Shown here piece after piece: positions 50,655-61,552 of a stretch of DNA of 64,000 nt (its first letter is position 1; the number at the start of each line of letters is the position of its first letter). The stretch covers positions 581,501 through 645,500 of the forward strand of contig NC_002932.3 of the NCBI RefSeq assembly GCF_000006985.1, given 5' to 3'. Both the position numbers and the translations under genes were made by a program. Origin of the DNA: Chlorobaculum tepidum TLS. Its GTDB lineage: Bacteria > Bacteroidota > Chlorobiia > Chlorobiales > Chlorobiaceae. The notes under the pieces were generated by a model. That model was not told the origin of the DNA. It saw nothing but the letters and a program-made list of their open reading frames with translations, and did no database searches.

Positions 50655-52238
50655 ATGGTGAACATCCAGTCTCCCTCTCCGCAGGATATGCCCTCTTTTT
50701 TTCTTCTTTTGACTCTCGTCGGATTTTTTTTGGTGCTTGGTGAGCTGTTGACCAGAAAATTCAGTGTTACTCCGCTTGTCGTCCGGAAGGTGATTCACCT
50801 GTGCATGGGGGTCGTGATGTTTTTCATTCCATCGTACTTCAGCTCGAATTTTTATCCTCTCGCCGCCGCTTTTCTGTTTGCCGTTGTCGGACTGGTGAGC
50901 CTCAAGGCCGGGATTCTGCAATCGTTGCACGGCGAGCCGGTCGTAACGCAGGAGGGGGAGAGGGTCATCAGTTACGGGCCGGTGCTTTTTCCGTTGGTAT
51001 TTTTCTTGCAGGCACTGTTTCTGTGGGGTGAGCATGTCTGGATTCTCCAAATCTCAATGCTGGTGCTGGGTATTGGCGATGCGCTGGCTGCACTGGTGGG
51101 GACGGCAGCCGGTGGACGGCATATCGAGAACCTCACCAAAAGCCGGAAGAGCATTGAGGGGTCGATGGCCATGTTCATTTCCAGCCTTGTCATTCTTTCT
51201 GTATCAATCTTTGTTTTCCGGGACGCCTTTACCGGGGGGCTCGTTGGACAGCCGATCTGGAAGCTGCTTGCCCTGGCATTGCTTCTGGCGCTGCTGGTCA
51301 CGGCTGTTGAAGCGCTGCTTTCGTGGGGTCTCGACAATCTTTTCATCCCGCTTGCGATTGCCTATGTGCTTTATGTGGTCGATGTCAACAGTATGGTGAC
51401 GATTGACGGCTTACTTCTTGGCGGGCTTTTTGCACTTTTCATTGCGATCTTTTCGATCAAGGTCAAGTTTCTCAACAACAGCGGCGCCACGGCGACTTTT
51501 CTGCTCGGAACGACCATTTTCGGCGTTGGCGGCATGGTCTGGACCGTGCCGATGCTGACCTTCTATCTGCTTTCCTCCATTCTCTCCAAGCTCGGTCACA
51601 AGCGGAAGGCGAAGTTCGACCTGGTGTTCGAGAAGGGATCCCAGCGCGATGCCGGTCAAGTGTACGCCAATGGCGGCGTGGCATGGATCATGATGGTGAT
51701 CTACTCGCTGACCGGCGATCCCTACATTTTCTTTGCCTATCTCGGCACGCTCGCCGCCGTGCAGGCCGATACCTGGGCGACCGAAATCGGCACGATGTGG
51801 CCCAATGCCAAAGCGCGCCTCATTACCACCTTCAAGGATGTGCCGGTTGGAACCTCCGGTGGCGTCTCCATTCCCGGCACGTTGGCATCGTTTCTCGGTT
51901 CGCTGCTCATCTGTTCAAGCGCCGTTCTGATGAATGTGTCATGGATCGATCAGGTTGGCATCGTGACGTCGCTTCTGGTGATTGGCGTTTCCGGACTTTT
52001 CGCCAGCCTCGTGGACAGCTTTTTTGGCGCGACGGTGCAGGCTCAGTATTACGATCCCATCCGCCAGAAGGTGACGGAACGGACGCACAGCATCGCTTCC
52101 GACGGCAGTCGTGTCGCCAACGAACTGCTCAAGGGATATGATTTTGTAAACAATGATCTGGTCAATACATTGTGTGCAATATCGGGTTCCGCTGTCGCCT
52201 ACCTGGTTGTCCGGAATCTGGTCTCTTTATCATTGTGA
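50655..52238 (+). CDS. Fusion of phytol-kinase-like and DUF92 (VTE6-like) domains
   Basis: This 527-residue polytopic membrane protein joins two families. Residues about 35-250 resemble the dolichol kinase/phytol kinase (VTE5) group (VVRKVIHLCMGVVMF, LVLGIGDALAALVG, KSRKSIEGSMAMF). Residues about 274-527 are DUF92 (NNSGATATFLLGT, RDAGQVYANGGV, VQADTWATEIG, GTSGGVS, DSFFGATVQ). In plants VTE5 phosphorylates phytol and VTE6 (DUF92) phosphorylates phytyl monophosphate. A fused protein in a chlorophyll-rich phototroph would convert a free isoprenoid alcohol to its diphosphate in two steps. ATG 50655 lacks an obvious ribosome binding site. ATG at residue 12 is an alternative. Confidence 0.82.
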   Translation: MVNIQSPSPQDMPSFFLLLTLVGFFLVLGELLTRKFSVTPLVVRKVIHLCMGVVMFFIPSYFSSNFYPLAAAFLFAVVGLVSLKAGILQSLHGEPVVTQEGERVISYGPVLFPLVFFLQALFLWGEHVWILQISMLVLGIGDALAALVGTAAGGRHIENLTKSRKSIEGSMAMFISSLVILSVSIFVFRDAFTGGLVGQPIWKLLALALLLALLVTAVEALLSWGLDNLFIPLAIAYVLYVVDVNSMVTIDGLLLGGLFALFIAIFSIKVKFLNNSGATATFLLGTTIFGVGGMVWTVPMLTFYLLSSILSKLGHKRKAKFDLVFEKGSQRDAGQVYANGGVAWIMMVIYSLTGDPYIFFAYLGTLAAVQADTWATEIGTMWPNAKARLITTFKDVPVGTSGGVSIPGTLASFLGSLLICSSAVLMNVSWIDQVGIVTSLLVIGVSGLFASLVDSFFGATVQAQYYDPIRQKVTERTHSIASDGSRVANELLKGYDFVNNDLVNTLCAISGSAVAYLVVRNLVSLSL

Positions 52239-52259
52239 ACCTATCAGAGGGAATCGAAC

Positions 52260-52919
52260 ATGCTTGAACATGCGAGTGGCGGAATCGTCTCGATGATTGC
52301 CGGCTCCGGTCCGGTGGTGGTGATGGTGCTGCTGGTGTTGATCCTTTTTTCAATCATTTCCTGGGCGATTATCGCCTGGAAGTTCGGGTTTGTCAGAAAG
52401 TCGATGAATGAGTCGCAGGATTTTCTGGACTCGTTTTTCGACTTGAGGAATGCAGACAAGCTGTTCGCAGCGAGCGAAAACTACCGGAACAGTTCCCTTG
52501 CGAGAGTATTCCGCGCCGGTTACATCGAGTATAGCGGGATGCGTGACCGCGCCACCGCATCAAATGTGAAGGAGCGCATCATGCTTGCCGTCAAACGCGA
52601 GGTCAACGCCGAAAGCAAGCGCCTGACTCACATGGTGCCGTTTCTGGCTACGGTTGGCAACACCGCCCCCTTCATCGGCCTGTTTGGCACTGTCTGGGGT
52701 ATTATGAGCTCTTTCCAAAATATTGGTCTGATGAAATCGGCCTCGCTTGCGGCAGTTGCTCCGGGCATCTCGGAGGCACTCGTGGCCACGGCGACTGGTT
52801 TGGTTGCGGCGATTCCGGCCGTGATGGGTTACAACTATCTGGCCCATCAGATCGGTCAGATAGAGCGTGACATGGAAGATTTCGCTCTCGACTTCGTCGA
52901 CTCATATCTCAATCAGTAA
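52260..52919 (+). CDS. tolQ: TolQ/ExbB-type proton channel protein
   Basis: This 219-residue inner-membrane protein has three helices (about 18-40, 120-145 and 165-190), a cytoplasmic loop between the first two, and the conserved TVGNTAPFIGLFGTVWGIM and GISEALVATATGLVAAIPAVM motifs of the TolQ/ExbB/MotA family. With TolR it forms the proton-driven motor that energises TolA. It starts the tolQ-tolR-tolA-tolB-pal-cpoB cluster, which supports the Tol rather than the Exb assignment. Confidence 0.92.
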   Translation: MLEHASGGIVSMIAGSGPVVVMVLLVLILFSIISWAIIAWKFGFVRKSMNESQDFLDSFFDLRNADKLFAASENYRNSSLARVFRAGYIEYSGMRDRATASNVKERIMLAVKREVNAESKRLTHMVPFLATVGNTAPFIGLFGTVWGIMSSFQNIGLMKSASLAAVAPGISEALVATATGLVAAIPAVMGYNYLAHQIGQIERDMEDFALDFVDSYLNQ

Positions 52920-52933
52920 GCGGGAGTTCGGCG

Positions 52934-53353
52934 ATGATGACCGGTCAGAAAACCAGGCTCATGAGCGAGATCAACGTGACGCCTTTCGTTGACGTCATGC
53001 TGGTGCTGCTCGTTATCTTCATGGTGACGGCTCCCATGATGACCAGCGGTATGAAGGTGGATGTTCCGCAGACGACGCATGAGCGGATGGATATCGATCC
53101 AAAAGGGCTTGTGGTGAGCGTCGATGCGTCGAGAAAGATCATGATCAACAATTATCAGCTCGACGAATCGCAGATATCCGAGCGCCTGCCGAAAATTCTC
53201 GAATCAATGAAGGCTGAAGAGGTCTATCTCAAGGCCGACAAGACACTGCCGTACGGTTTCGTTATGTCGGTCATGGCAGCGATCAGGGATGCCGGGGTGG
53301 AAAAGGTCGGCATGGTCACTGAACCGTTGGTGACTGATAGCCAGAAACGTTGA
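52934..53353 (+). CDS. tolR: TolR/ExbD-type proton channel protein
   Basis: The 139-residue protein has a short cytoplasmic N-terminus, a single membrane helix containing the essential aspartate ([19 protein letters not shown]) and a periplasmic domain with [12 protein letters not shown]. It follows tolQ by 14 bp. The conserved pattern and position assign it as TolR, the partner of TolQ in outer-membrane constriction. Confidence 0.92.
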   Translation: MMTGQKTRLMSEINVTPFVDVMLVLLVIFMVTAPMMTSGMKVDVPQTTHERMDIDPKGLVVSVDASRKIMINNYQLDESQISERLPKILESMKAEEVYLKADKTLPYGFVMSVMAAIRDAGVEKVGMVTEPLVTDSQKR

Positions 53354-53368
53354 TTCGGCAGGCAAGGT

Positions 53369-54397
53369 ATGCAGCGCAGGGTTGAACTGAAACTTGAACA
53401 GCGGCGGTTTTACGTCTGGCTTGGTATTGCCGCGGCAGCGCATGTGGCCGTTGTTGCTGCTGTCGTTGTTCTTCAGCTGCTTTACGTCCGGATGCATCCG
53501 CCGATGAAGATCGTCAATGTTTCGTTGGTGCAGATGCCCGGACTTCCCGGTCCCGCTGGCGGGCCGAAAAGTCCCGAAACACCGCCAGCCGCCATTGAGA
53601 AGCAGGCGGAAACTCCCGAACTGGCGTCGGCAAAGAAGGTGGCAGAGCCACCTCCTCAACCAGTGAAAAAGATTGCCAAGCCTGTGGCGGCAGTCAAGAA
53701 GATTCCTGAAAAGCCTCCGGTCAAAGCTCCAGTAAAGGCTCCCGAGCCAGCGTCGAAGACGCAGAGCGCAGCGGATGAACGGAAAAAGATTGCCGAGCCT
53801 GTGGCGGCAGTCAAGAAGATTCCTGAAAAGCCTCCGCTCAAAGCTCCGGTAAAGGCTCCCGAGCCAGCGCCGAAGACGCAGAGTGCAGCGGATGAACGGA
53901 AGAATCTTCAGGAAGCTCTTGAACGGCTGAAGAGTAAATCGGCCAGCCAGAAAGCAGAAACGGGCAAATCTGCGGCTCCGAGCAATCTCAGCAGTACATT
54001 GGCCAATCTTCAGAAAAAAGTTGCGTCCGGCGGCGGTGGTCCTGCCAGATCCGGTTCCGGCTCAGGCGCTGGTGGTGGACGTTACGGCACTGGTGGCGGG
54101 GGAGCGTTCGATTCCTACAAGGCCAGAATTGCCGACATTATCCAGAACAACTGGTCTTTTTCAAGCCAGATGGTTCGGAGCACTTCGGGCATGGAGGTCT
54201 ACGTTTCCCTGCTGATTCTGCCGGACGGATCGGTCAACGAGATTCGCTATGACCGTAAATCATCGAGCGAATACCTGAACAATTCCGTCAAAAACGCGCT
54301 TGCCAAATCGATGCCATTTCCCTCGCTTCCCAGGGAATACGGTGCCAAAGGGATCTGGGTAGGGTTTGTTTTCACTCCCGAAGGTGTCGGGCGCTGA
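53369..54397 (+). CDS. tolA: TolA-like TonB-family protein with duplicated Pro/Lys linker
   Basis: This 342-residue protein has an N-terminal membrane anchor (about 14-36), a long Pro/Lys/Ala-rich periplasmic linker, a Gly/Ser-rich stretch (about 215-248) and a C-terminal TonB/TolA domain (from YKARIADIIQNNWSF). The linker contains a near-perfect tandem duplication of 39 residues (KKIAxPVAAVKKIPEKPP...), 117 bp per unit at 53666-53782 and 53783-53899. It transmits TolQR motion to TolB-Pal. TonB is an alternative name, but the gene position supports TolA. Confidence 0.88.
   Translation: MQRRVELKLEQRRFYVWLGIAAAAHVAVVAAVVVLQLLYVRMHPPMKIVNVSLVQMPGLPGPAGGPKSPETPPAAIEKQAETPELASAKKVAEPPPQPVKKIAKPVAAVKKIPEKPPVKAPVKAPEPASKTQSAADERKKIAEPVAAVKKIPEKPPLKAPVKAPEPAPKTQSAADERKNLQEALERLKSKSASQKAETGKSAAPSNLSSTLANLQKKVASGGGGPARSGSGSGAGGGRYGTGGGGAFDSYKARIADIIQNNWSFSSQMVRSTSGMEVYVSLLILPDGSVNEIRYDRKSSSEYLNNSVKNALAKSMPFPSLPREYGAKGIWVGFVFTPEGVGR
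53666..53899 (+). repeat. Tandem 117-bp in-frame repeat in tolA
   Basis: Two adjacent 117-bp copies with only a few substitutions encode 39-residue linker units. The near-identity suggests a recent in-frame duplication that would lengthen the periplasmic reach of TolA by 39 residues. Confidence 0.85.
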
Positions 54398-54452
54398 ACA
54401 TCTCTGTTGATAGGTTGCCTTGTATCGCAAAGTTGTTGTATACTCAGAAAGG

Positions 54453-54476
54453 CTGTCCCCCTGACAGTTTTGAGGT
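54453..54476 (+). terminator. Weak hairpin between tolA and tolB
   Basis: CTGTC at 54453-54457 and GACAG at 54463-54467 are followed by TTTTGAGGTG and a T run. The short stem could attenuate transcription into tolB rather than end the operon. Confidence 0.35.
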
Positions 54477-54569
54477 GTTTTTTACCGGTTTGCATGATTA
54501 AGGCCATGACTGTGTCCCGCCCGAACTGTTTTTACCTGTTACGAAAACATAAATTCATTTCCGACTGAT

Positions 54570-55874
54570 ATGAGAAGCACCAGAAATTCATTCGCCTGTC
54601 TCTGCATCATGCTGTTCGGTATGCTCTTCGTGCCATTCACGCTCAGAGCTGAAGAGGTTGGTGAATACATTGCTATCCGTAAAGAGGGTGCCAGCAGGAT
54701 TGCGGTCGTCCTTGACAAAACATCTGCCGACGGTGGCAAGCAGAGGGAGTGGGCCAGAAGTCTTGATGTTACTATCAATAAGGGACTCGATTTCACCGGT
54801 CTGTTCAATCTGCTGCCGGCCCCTCTGAATATCAGGAATGGTCAGAATGGCGGGCTGAATTTTGCCTCCATTGCATCTGTTGGCGGCGATATTTACGCGG
54901 GCGGTTCTGTGACAAAGAGGTCGGGACGACCTGTTCTCGAAATGCATGTTTATGATTCATCCGGCAAGTCGCTGCTCGCTCGTACCTATACTGGGGAAGA
55001 GTCCCAGCTCCGGGCGATCGGCTTGCGTTTCTGTGCCGATCTTGTCGAGTTGCTTACTGGCAAACGCTCCGTTTTCGGCACCAGAATCGTTTTTGTCGCC
55101 AACCGCACCGGGAACAAAGAGATTTACATGTGTGATTTCGACGGAGAGAATGTCGTGCAGCTCACCAATTCGAGGTCAATCTCTCTTACGCCCGCAGTTT
55201 CGCCAGATGGTACTTACATCGCATGGACGGATTATACGAGCGGTAAGCCTAATCTCTATATCAAGAATATCGCCACTGGCGCGAAAGTTTCGGTCAACAA
55301 GCACGGGGTGTGCATCAGCCCGGCATGGCGTCCAGGCACGAACACGCTTGTGACAACACTCTCCTACGAGGGCGATCAGGACCTTTACCTCATCAGGGCC
55401 GATGGCACGGTCGAGCGCCGGTTGACCAAAGGCGGCGGCATCGATGTGTCTCCAACCTTTTCGCCAGACGGCTCGAAAATGGCGTTTGTCTCGACCCGGC
55501 AAGGTGGTCCACAGATTTTCATTCAGGATATGAATAGTGGCCAGGTTCGGCGACTGACCTACAGTGGCATCTACAATACCCAGCCCTCATGGTCACCAAA
55601 CGGCGACAAAATCTTGTACTCTTCAATGCAAAAGAGTGGTGAAATCAATATATTTTCGATAAATGTCGACGGATCAGGTCTGCTTCAGCTGACCAGTGGT
55701 TCAGGCAATAATGAGCATCCGTCGTGGTCTCCTGATGGAAGCATGATTGTTTTTTCATCGACCCGGGATGGCAGAAGACGGCTCTACGTCATGAATGCTG
55801 ACGGTTCGAATCAGCGCCCTTTGCTGAATATGCAAGGTGAGCAGCAGCAGCCATCATGGTCTGTAAGCAAGTAG
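54570..55874 (+). CDS. tolB: Tol-Pal system beta-propeller protein TolB
   Basis: This 434-residue periplasmic protein has a signal peptide (about 1-28, [17 protein letters not shown]), an N-terminal alpha/beta domain, and a six-bladed beta-propeller. The propeller shows repeated SPDGxx[16 protein letters not shown]-type blades from about residue 190 to the end. TolB bridges TolA and the lipoprotein Pal. It lies 172 bp after tolA and upstream of a degenerate and an intact pal. Confidence 0.93.
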   Translation: MRSTRNSFACLCIMLFGMLFVPFTLRAEEVGEYIAIRKEGASRIAVVLDKTSADGGKQREWARSLDVTINKGLDFTGLFNLLPAPLNIRNGQNGGLNFASIASVGGDIYAGGSVTKRSGRPVLEMHVYDSSGKSLLARTYTGEESQLRAIGLRFCADLVELLTGKRSVFGTRIVFVANRTGNKEIYMCDFDGENVVQLTNSRSISLTPAVSPDGTYIAWTDYTSGKPNLYIKNIATGAKVSVNKHGVCISPAWRPGTNTLVTTLSYEGDQDLYLIRADGTVERRLTKGGGIDVSPTFSPDGSKMAFVSTRQGGPQIFIQDMNSGQVRRLTYSGIYNTQPSWSPNGDKILYSSMQKSGEINIFSINVDGSGLLQLTSGSGNNEHPSWSPDGSMIVFSSTRDGRRRLYVMNADGSNQRPLLNMQGEQQQPSWSVSK

Positions 55875-55908
55875 TGGCTCATTTTGTCAGCCTTTACTAA
55901 AGAGAGGG

Positions 55909-56210
55909 ATTTATGACCGTTCCAGAATTACGCTAGAAGGTGATGCGCAGCTCAGGAAAAATGCCGAGTAGATGGCTTCTCATGCAGGAAAAAGCATTGT
56001 CGTTGAAGGTCATTGCGACGAACGGGGTACATCGGAGTACAACATGGCACTTGGCGAACGTAGGGAATGCAAGTGCAAGGTATGATGAGTTTTGGTGCCG
56101 ATCAGGCACGAATGACCACTATCAGTTACAGTGAAGAAAAACCGTTTGACCTTGGGCACGATGAAACAGCGGGGTCAAAGAACAGATGGGCGCATTTCGT
56201 GGAGAAGTAA
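55909..56210 (+). pseudogene. Degenerate pal (OmpA-like) duplicate
   Basis: The stretch reads as a Pal C-terminal domain: DAQLRKNAE, TAG at 55969-55971 in place of the conserved Trp, then [20 protein letters not shown] frameshift near 56080 leads into [20 protein letters not shown] and a terminal WAHFVEK with TAA at 56208. The intact gene downstream has [20 protein letters not shown] and SYGEEKPFD at the same places. The N-terminal lipoprotein signal is missing. It is a damaged tandem copy of pal. Confidence 0.85.
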
Positions 56211-56286
56211 ATTTGCCATGAAGATATGGAGGGCATAAAAGCTTTCCAGTCTTTTTTTATTCCATCAACACAACGAGAGAATACCC

Positions 56287-56799
56287 ATGAGACGTACGTT
56301 AACAGGAATTATCGGTGCGGCCATGATCATTTTGGCAGGCTGTTCTTCAAAAAGTGCAGTATCAACAGATGAAACCTCCAGAGCCGGTTATGGATCGGGA
56401 ATGGGAGGCGGAACTGGAGCAGGAGCAGGAGTGAGTGTGGAAGATATCGGCCAAGGGGGCAAGGCCGGTTCAATTATTGGTGATATTTTCTTCGATTTCG
56501 ACAGTTCGGCACTAAGCTCCGAAGCACAGGAACAACTCAATCAGAATGCCGCCTGGATGCAGAAAAACCCTACTTCTGCCGTGATCATTGAGGGACATTG
56601 CGATGAGCGGGGGACCGATGAGTACAACATCGCGCTTGGTGAGCGTCGTGCTGAAGCAGCCAGAATGTATCTGGTTAACCTTGGAGTAAGCGGAGGCCGT
56701 CTTTCTACCGTCAGTTACGGCGAAGAAAAGCCGTTTGACCCCGGTCATAACGAAGAGGCTTGGGCAAAGAACAGAAGAGACCATTTTGTCGTGAAGTAA
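56287..56799 (+). CDS. pal: Peptidoglycan-associated lipoprotein Pal
   Basis: This 170-residue protein has a lipoprotein signal with the lipobox LAGC (Cys19), a Gly-rich linker and a C-terminal OmpA-like domain (about 60-170). The domain binds diaminopimelate-containing peptidoglycan ([50 protein letters not shown]). It anchors the outer membrane to the cell wall and interacts with TolB. It is preceded by a broken copy of itself and followed by cpoB. Confidence 0.94.
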   Translation: MRRTLTGIIGAAMIILAGCSSKSAVSTDETSRAGYGSGMGGGTGAGAGVSVEDIGQGGKAGSIIGDIFFDFDSSALSSEAQEQLNQNAAWMQKNPTSAVIIEGHCDERGTDEYNIALGERRAEAARMYLVNLGVSGGRLSTVSYGEEKPFDPGHNEEAWAKNRRDHFVVK

Positions 56800-56883
56800 A
56801 TCTTCCGATCGAATGAGCACTATACCGGAGGCCGGGTTATGCCCAGCCCCCGGTTTTGTTATTCATGAACCAAATATCGATCC

Positions 56884-57696
56884 ATGATGAAAACCAGACG
56901 TCTTTTGTTGGTTCCTGCCATTTTTCTTTCTGCATGTGCATCGCAGAAAGATCTGAGCTATGTTCAGGGGGAGGTTTCGCAGCTCAAGCAGGAGTCAACG
57001 GTTATAAAACAGCAGTCTGCGGGTTCCTATTCCGAAATGACCCAGTACCGTGAAGAGATCGCTTCTCTTAATGGGAAAATCGATGAATTGCAATACGATT
57101 ATCGGACTTCAAAGAAAAGGCTCGATATGGAGGATTCCCTGCTGGTCAGAAAGGTCGATGATCTTGAAAACCGGATTGCAAGGATAGAACAATATCTCGG
57201 GATTGAGAGTACCGGAAAAGACAAGTCTTTGGTGCCGAAGGTTTTGCCGCCACCACCGTCATCTTCAATGTCAAGCAATTCTTCTGGAAGTACATCGGCT
57301 CAGTCTAAAGAAGAGGCTTCGGCTGCAACTGGTGAGGCATTACTCAGCGAAGGGTTGATCAAAATGAAGAGGGGAGATTACGCTGGCGCTCGCGAGAGTT
57401 TCAATGCTTTTATGACCGGTAATCCCAAATCGCCGAAAGTTGCCGACGCCCAGTTCTTCTTGGCTGAGACTTATTACAACGAAAAGTGGTACGAGAAGGC
57501 CATCCTTGAATATCAGACCGTGATTGCCAGATATACAAAGAGTCCGAAACGGCCCGCTGCGCTGTACAAGCAGGGACTTTCATTCGCGAAAATCGGAGAT
57601 GAGGCCAACGCAAAAGCGCGTTACAAGGATGTACTCAATCTTTATCCGCAATCTCCTGAGGCGAAACTCGCCCAAAAGAATCTCGATAAGAAGTAA
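56884..57696 (+). CDS. cpoB: Tol-Pal coordinator CpoB (YbgF), lipoprotein form
   Basis: The 270-residue protein has a lipobox-type signal (PAIFLSAC, Cys18), an N-terminal coiled-coil segment (about 22-105), a Ser-rich linker and three TPR-like repeats (about 150-265) with the KSPKVADAQFFLAETYYNEK pattern. In E. coli CpoB is periplasmic and coordinates peptidoglycan synthesis with outer-membrane constriction. Here it appears lipidated, which is common in this phylum. It is the last gene of the cluster and ends before a terminator. Confidence 0.88.
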   Translation: MMKTRRLLLVPAIFLSACASQKDLSYVQGEVSQLKQESTVIKQQSAGSYSEMTQYREEIASLNGKIDELQYDYRTSKKRLDMEDSLLVRKVDDLENRIARIEQYLGIESTGKDKSLVPKVLPPPPSSSMSSNSSGSTSAQSKEEASAATGEALLSEGLIKMKRGDYAGARESFNAFMTGNPKSPKVADAQFFLAETYYNEKWYEKAILEYQTVIARYTKSPKRPAALYKQGLSFAKIGDEANAKARYKDVLNLYPQSPEAKLAQKNLDKK

Positions 57697-57710
57697 TTGC
57701 AGGCACTCTG

Positions 57711-57741
57711 AAAAGCCCGGACATCACCGGGCGTTTTTTAT
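57711..57741 (+). terminator. Terminator of the tol-pal operon
   Basis: GCCCGG at 57715-57720 pairs with CCGGGC at 57727-57732, followed by GTTTTTT. It lies just after the cpoB stop. Confidence 0.8.
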
Positions 57742-57818
57742 GGGCAAAAAAAGAGCCACGCTGGTACATGGCTCTTTTTGAACAGATTTGCTTGAGAGAG
57801 GTGCTGAAACAAGCTTGT

Positions 57819-58250
57819 TTATTTGAAAAACTGGTCGAGGGTGTAAATCTTGTTATGAAGCTCCACGCACAGCCCCTTGCCTTCGTGGTAGAAAACAGGA
57901 ATCTCCCGCATCGTCCACTTGACGCCGCGTTTGTCAAAATCAATGACATAGCGGTTTTCCATGTCGATGATCTCCTTGTTCATGTCGATGGCGATGTCAG
58001 GCTGGGTGGTGAGGATGTAAATCTCGATTTCGCCATCGATGAGCCGGCGGATCATCTCCGGGGTTGGCGACAGCTTGCGGCGGCCAGAAGCCGGAACAAG
58101 CTCGATCTGAAGCTTGCCGTCGCGATCGCGTTTTGCTGATGTAATGAAATACTTTTCGGCTTTGTGTACCGCATTTCCTGACCATGGGCCGGAAACAGCT
58201 TTGCGAACCTGGTTGGATGCGGTTTGTGGGCGGCTGAGCTGAGGTTGCAT
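57819..58250 (-). CDS. Unknown protein, possibly PilZ-like or Chlorobi-specific
   Basis: From ATG 58250 this is a 143-residue protein. The first 35 residues are rich in Gln, Pro, Ser and Lys. The remainder is a compact alpha/beta region with [20 protein letters not shown], an acidic [19 protein letters not shown] stretch and a terminal [18 protein letters not shown]. No known domain is recognised. A GTG at 58283 would add 11 residues. It is convergent with cpoB and divergent from the C_GCAxxG_C_C gene, with a 253-bp inverted-repeat element between. Confidence 0.65.
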
Positions 58251-58307
58251 GGTTCTGCTCGGTTTGATTGGCTGACTGGGCACCTCTTGGTGGTGTAAAC
58301 CTTAGTT

Positions 58308-58560
58308 GGTTCAAGTTAGCAAAAGGTCTGCAAATAAAAAAAGATTTCATAGCCTCGCTCACCTCCTTTACGGGAAGTTGTGTGTGATGATTTTCCGACT
58401 TTTTTCAGATAGTGCGCACTTCCCGTCCTTGCAATGCTGTCGTTAAGGGATGCTGCTCAAACACTTAGGCGTTAATGTTCATTGGTTGAGTATATTTACA
58501 GCTTGCCTGATCGTTTAAGCTATAAAATTTTTTATTTGCAGACCTTTTCCTAAATTAACC
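58308..58560. mobile_element. 253-bp element with about 36-bp terminal inverted repeats
   Basis: The left end (58308-58347) and the right end (58525-58560) are near-perfect inverted repeats sharing the uninterrupted core AAAAGGTCTGCAAATAAAAA, plus flanking matches (GGTTCAAGTTAG versus GGTTAATTTAG). The roughly 180 bp between carry no gene. The structure fits a miniature inverted-repeat element. It could also transcribe a long hairpin. No target-site duplication was recognised. Confidence 0.6.
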
Positions 58561-58593
58561 CGATTATCAAAATCTCTTTACCGTATAAATCCC

Positions 58594-59043
58594 ATGCACA
58601 GAAAAGAAAGAGCTCTGGAACTGTTCAGCAATCGATGCAATTGCAGCCAAGCGGTGTTTGCAGCTTTTCGGCAGACCAAGGTGCTGGACGAAGCGAGCGC
58701 GCTGAGGCTGGCGACGATGTTCGGCGGCGGCGTGGCCGGGTCGGGTGGCGGGATGTGCGGCGCGGTGACCGGGGCGCTGATGGTGCTGTCGATGCGCTAC
58801 GGCATGGGCGGCGTCGAGGAGCTGGTGAACAGAAAGAAAACGTACGAGCTTGGTCGGCAATTTATTGAAGAGTTCGAAAAGCGCATGGGTTCAGCCCGTT
58901 GCGAATCGATTCTCGGTCTCTGCATCGGAGAGCCGGAAAACCTGCAAAAAGCGCGTGAGCTGAAGCTCTTTGAAACGGTGTGCGTCAGTGCCGTCGCCAC
59001 GGCCTCGGACATTCTGGAGGAGATGCTTTGCGCTGAGGGGTGA
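58594..59043 (+). CDS. C_GCAxxG_C_C family redox protein
   Basis: This 149-residue protein has the named cysteine pattern of this putative redox-active family: CNCSQAVFAAF near 15-25, GGGMCGAVTGALMVLSMRYG near 50-69, and cysteines in SARCESILGLCIG near 100-112. Members are small cytosolic proteins often near redox enzymes or transporters, and function is unproven. The ATG lies 34 bp after a 253-bp inverted-repeat element, so its promoter may lie inside that element. Confidence 0.85.
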   Translation: MHRKERALELFSNRCNCSQAVFAAFRQTKVLDEASALRLATMFGGGVAGSGGGMCGAVTGALMVLSMRYGMGGVEELVNRKKTYELGRQFIEEFEKRMGSARCESILGLCIGEPENLQKARELKLFETVCVSAVATASDILEEMLCAEG

Positions 59044-59115
59044 ACTTGATTGGCCGAGCCGCTGCATTCTTCGCAATGACAGGTAGTGTTCAACCCGCTT
59101 CATCGTCATAAACGC

Positions 59116-59149
59116 AAAAAGCCCCGTTCTTACTGATACGGGGCTTTTT
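59116..59149. terminator. Bidirectional terminator between C_GCAxxG_C_C gene and dnaK
   Basis: AAAAAGCCCCGT at 59116-59127 and ACGGGGCTTTTT at 59138-59149 form a perfect 12-bp stem with a T run on each strand. Confidence 0.92.
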
Positions 59150-59172
59150 GATTGTGGTTGGCTCGATAGCTT

Positions 59173-61092
<1,920 letters not shown>

Positions 61093-61113
61093 TTAATGGT
61101 TTTGATCTACGTT

Positions 61114-61142
61114 GAACGCCTCCTTTCTGTCAGGAGGCGTTC
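61114..61142 (-). promoter_or_regulatory. 10-bp stem-loop between hsp20 and dnaK
   Basis: GAACGCCTCC at 61114-61123 pairs with GGAGGCGTTC at 61133-61142. It has no T run on the minus strand. It could be an RNA-processing or stability element that separates hsp20 and dnaK expression. Confidence 0.5.
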
Positions 61143-61153
61143 GGGAGAATCGG

Positions 61154-61552
61154 TTAGTTGATTGGAATTTCCTTGGTTTTCTTTGCCGGCTGGGTCTTCG
61201 GCAGTGTGACGTGCAGCACGCCGTTGTCGTAGGTCGCGCCGATGTGCTCCTGGTCGATGATCTCGCCGATATTGAAACTGCGCGAGAATGAGCCGTAGGT
61301 TCTTTCTACCCTGTGGTAATTCTTCTTTTTCTCCTCCTCTTTGTGCGTGCGTTCAGCCTTGATGGTGAGTACGTCATCCTCAATGTTCAGTGCGATCTGT
61401 TCCTTTGCAATGCCCGGAAGTTCGGCGTCGAGATGGTAGGCATTCTCGTCTTCAGAAATATCGACCTTGAATGACGGAGCTACAGCCATCTGGCTGCCGC
61501 TCCAGATATCATCGAACAGTCTCATTGGGTCTTTCGCTATTTTCATCAACAT
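61154..61552 (-). CDS. Small heat-shock protein, Hsp20 family
   Basis: The 132-residue protein has an alpha-crystallin domain from about residue 28 to 122 ([47 protein letters not shown]) and a terminal IPIN close to the usual C-terminal IxI motif. It prevents protein aggregation and acts upstream of DnaK. The order hsp20-dnaK on one strand is consistent with co-regulation. The N-terminus MLMKIAKDP allows starts at residues 1 or 3. Confidence 0.93.
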   Translation of the reverse strand: MLMKIAKDPMRLFDDIWSGSQMAVAPSFKVDISEDENAYHLDAELPGIAKEQIALNIEDDVLTIKAERTHKEEEKKKNYHRVERTYGSFSRSFNIGEIIDQEHIGATYDNGVLHVTLPKTQPAKKTKEIPIN

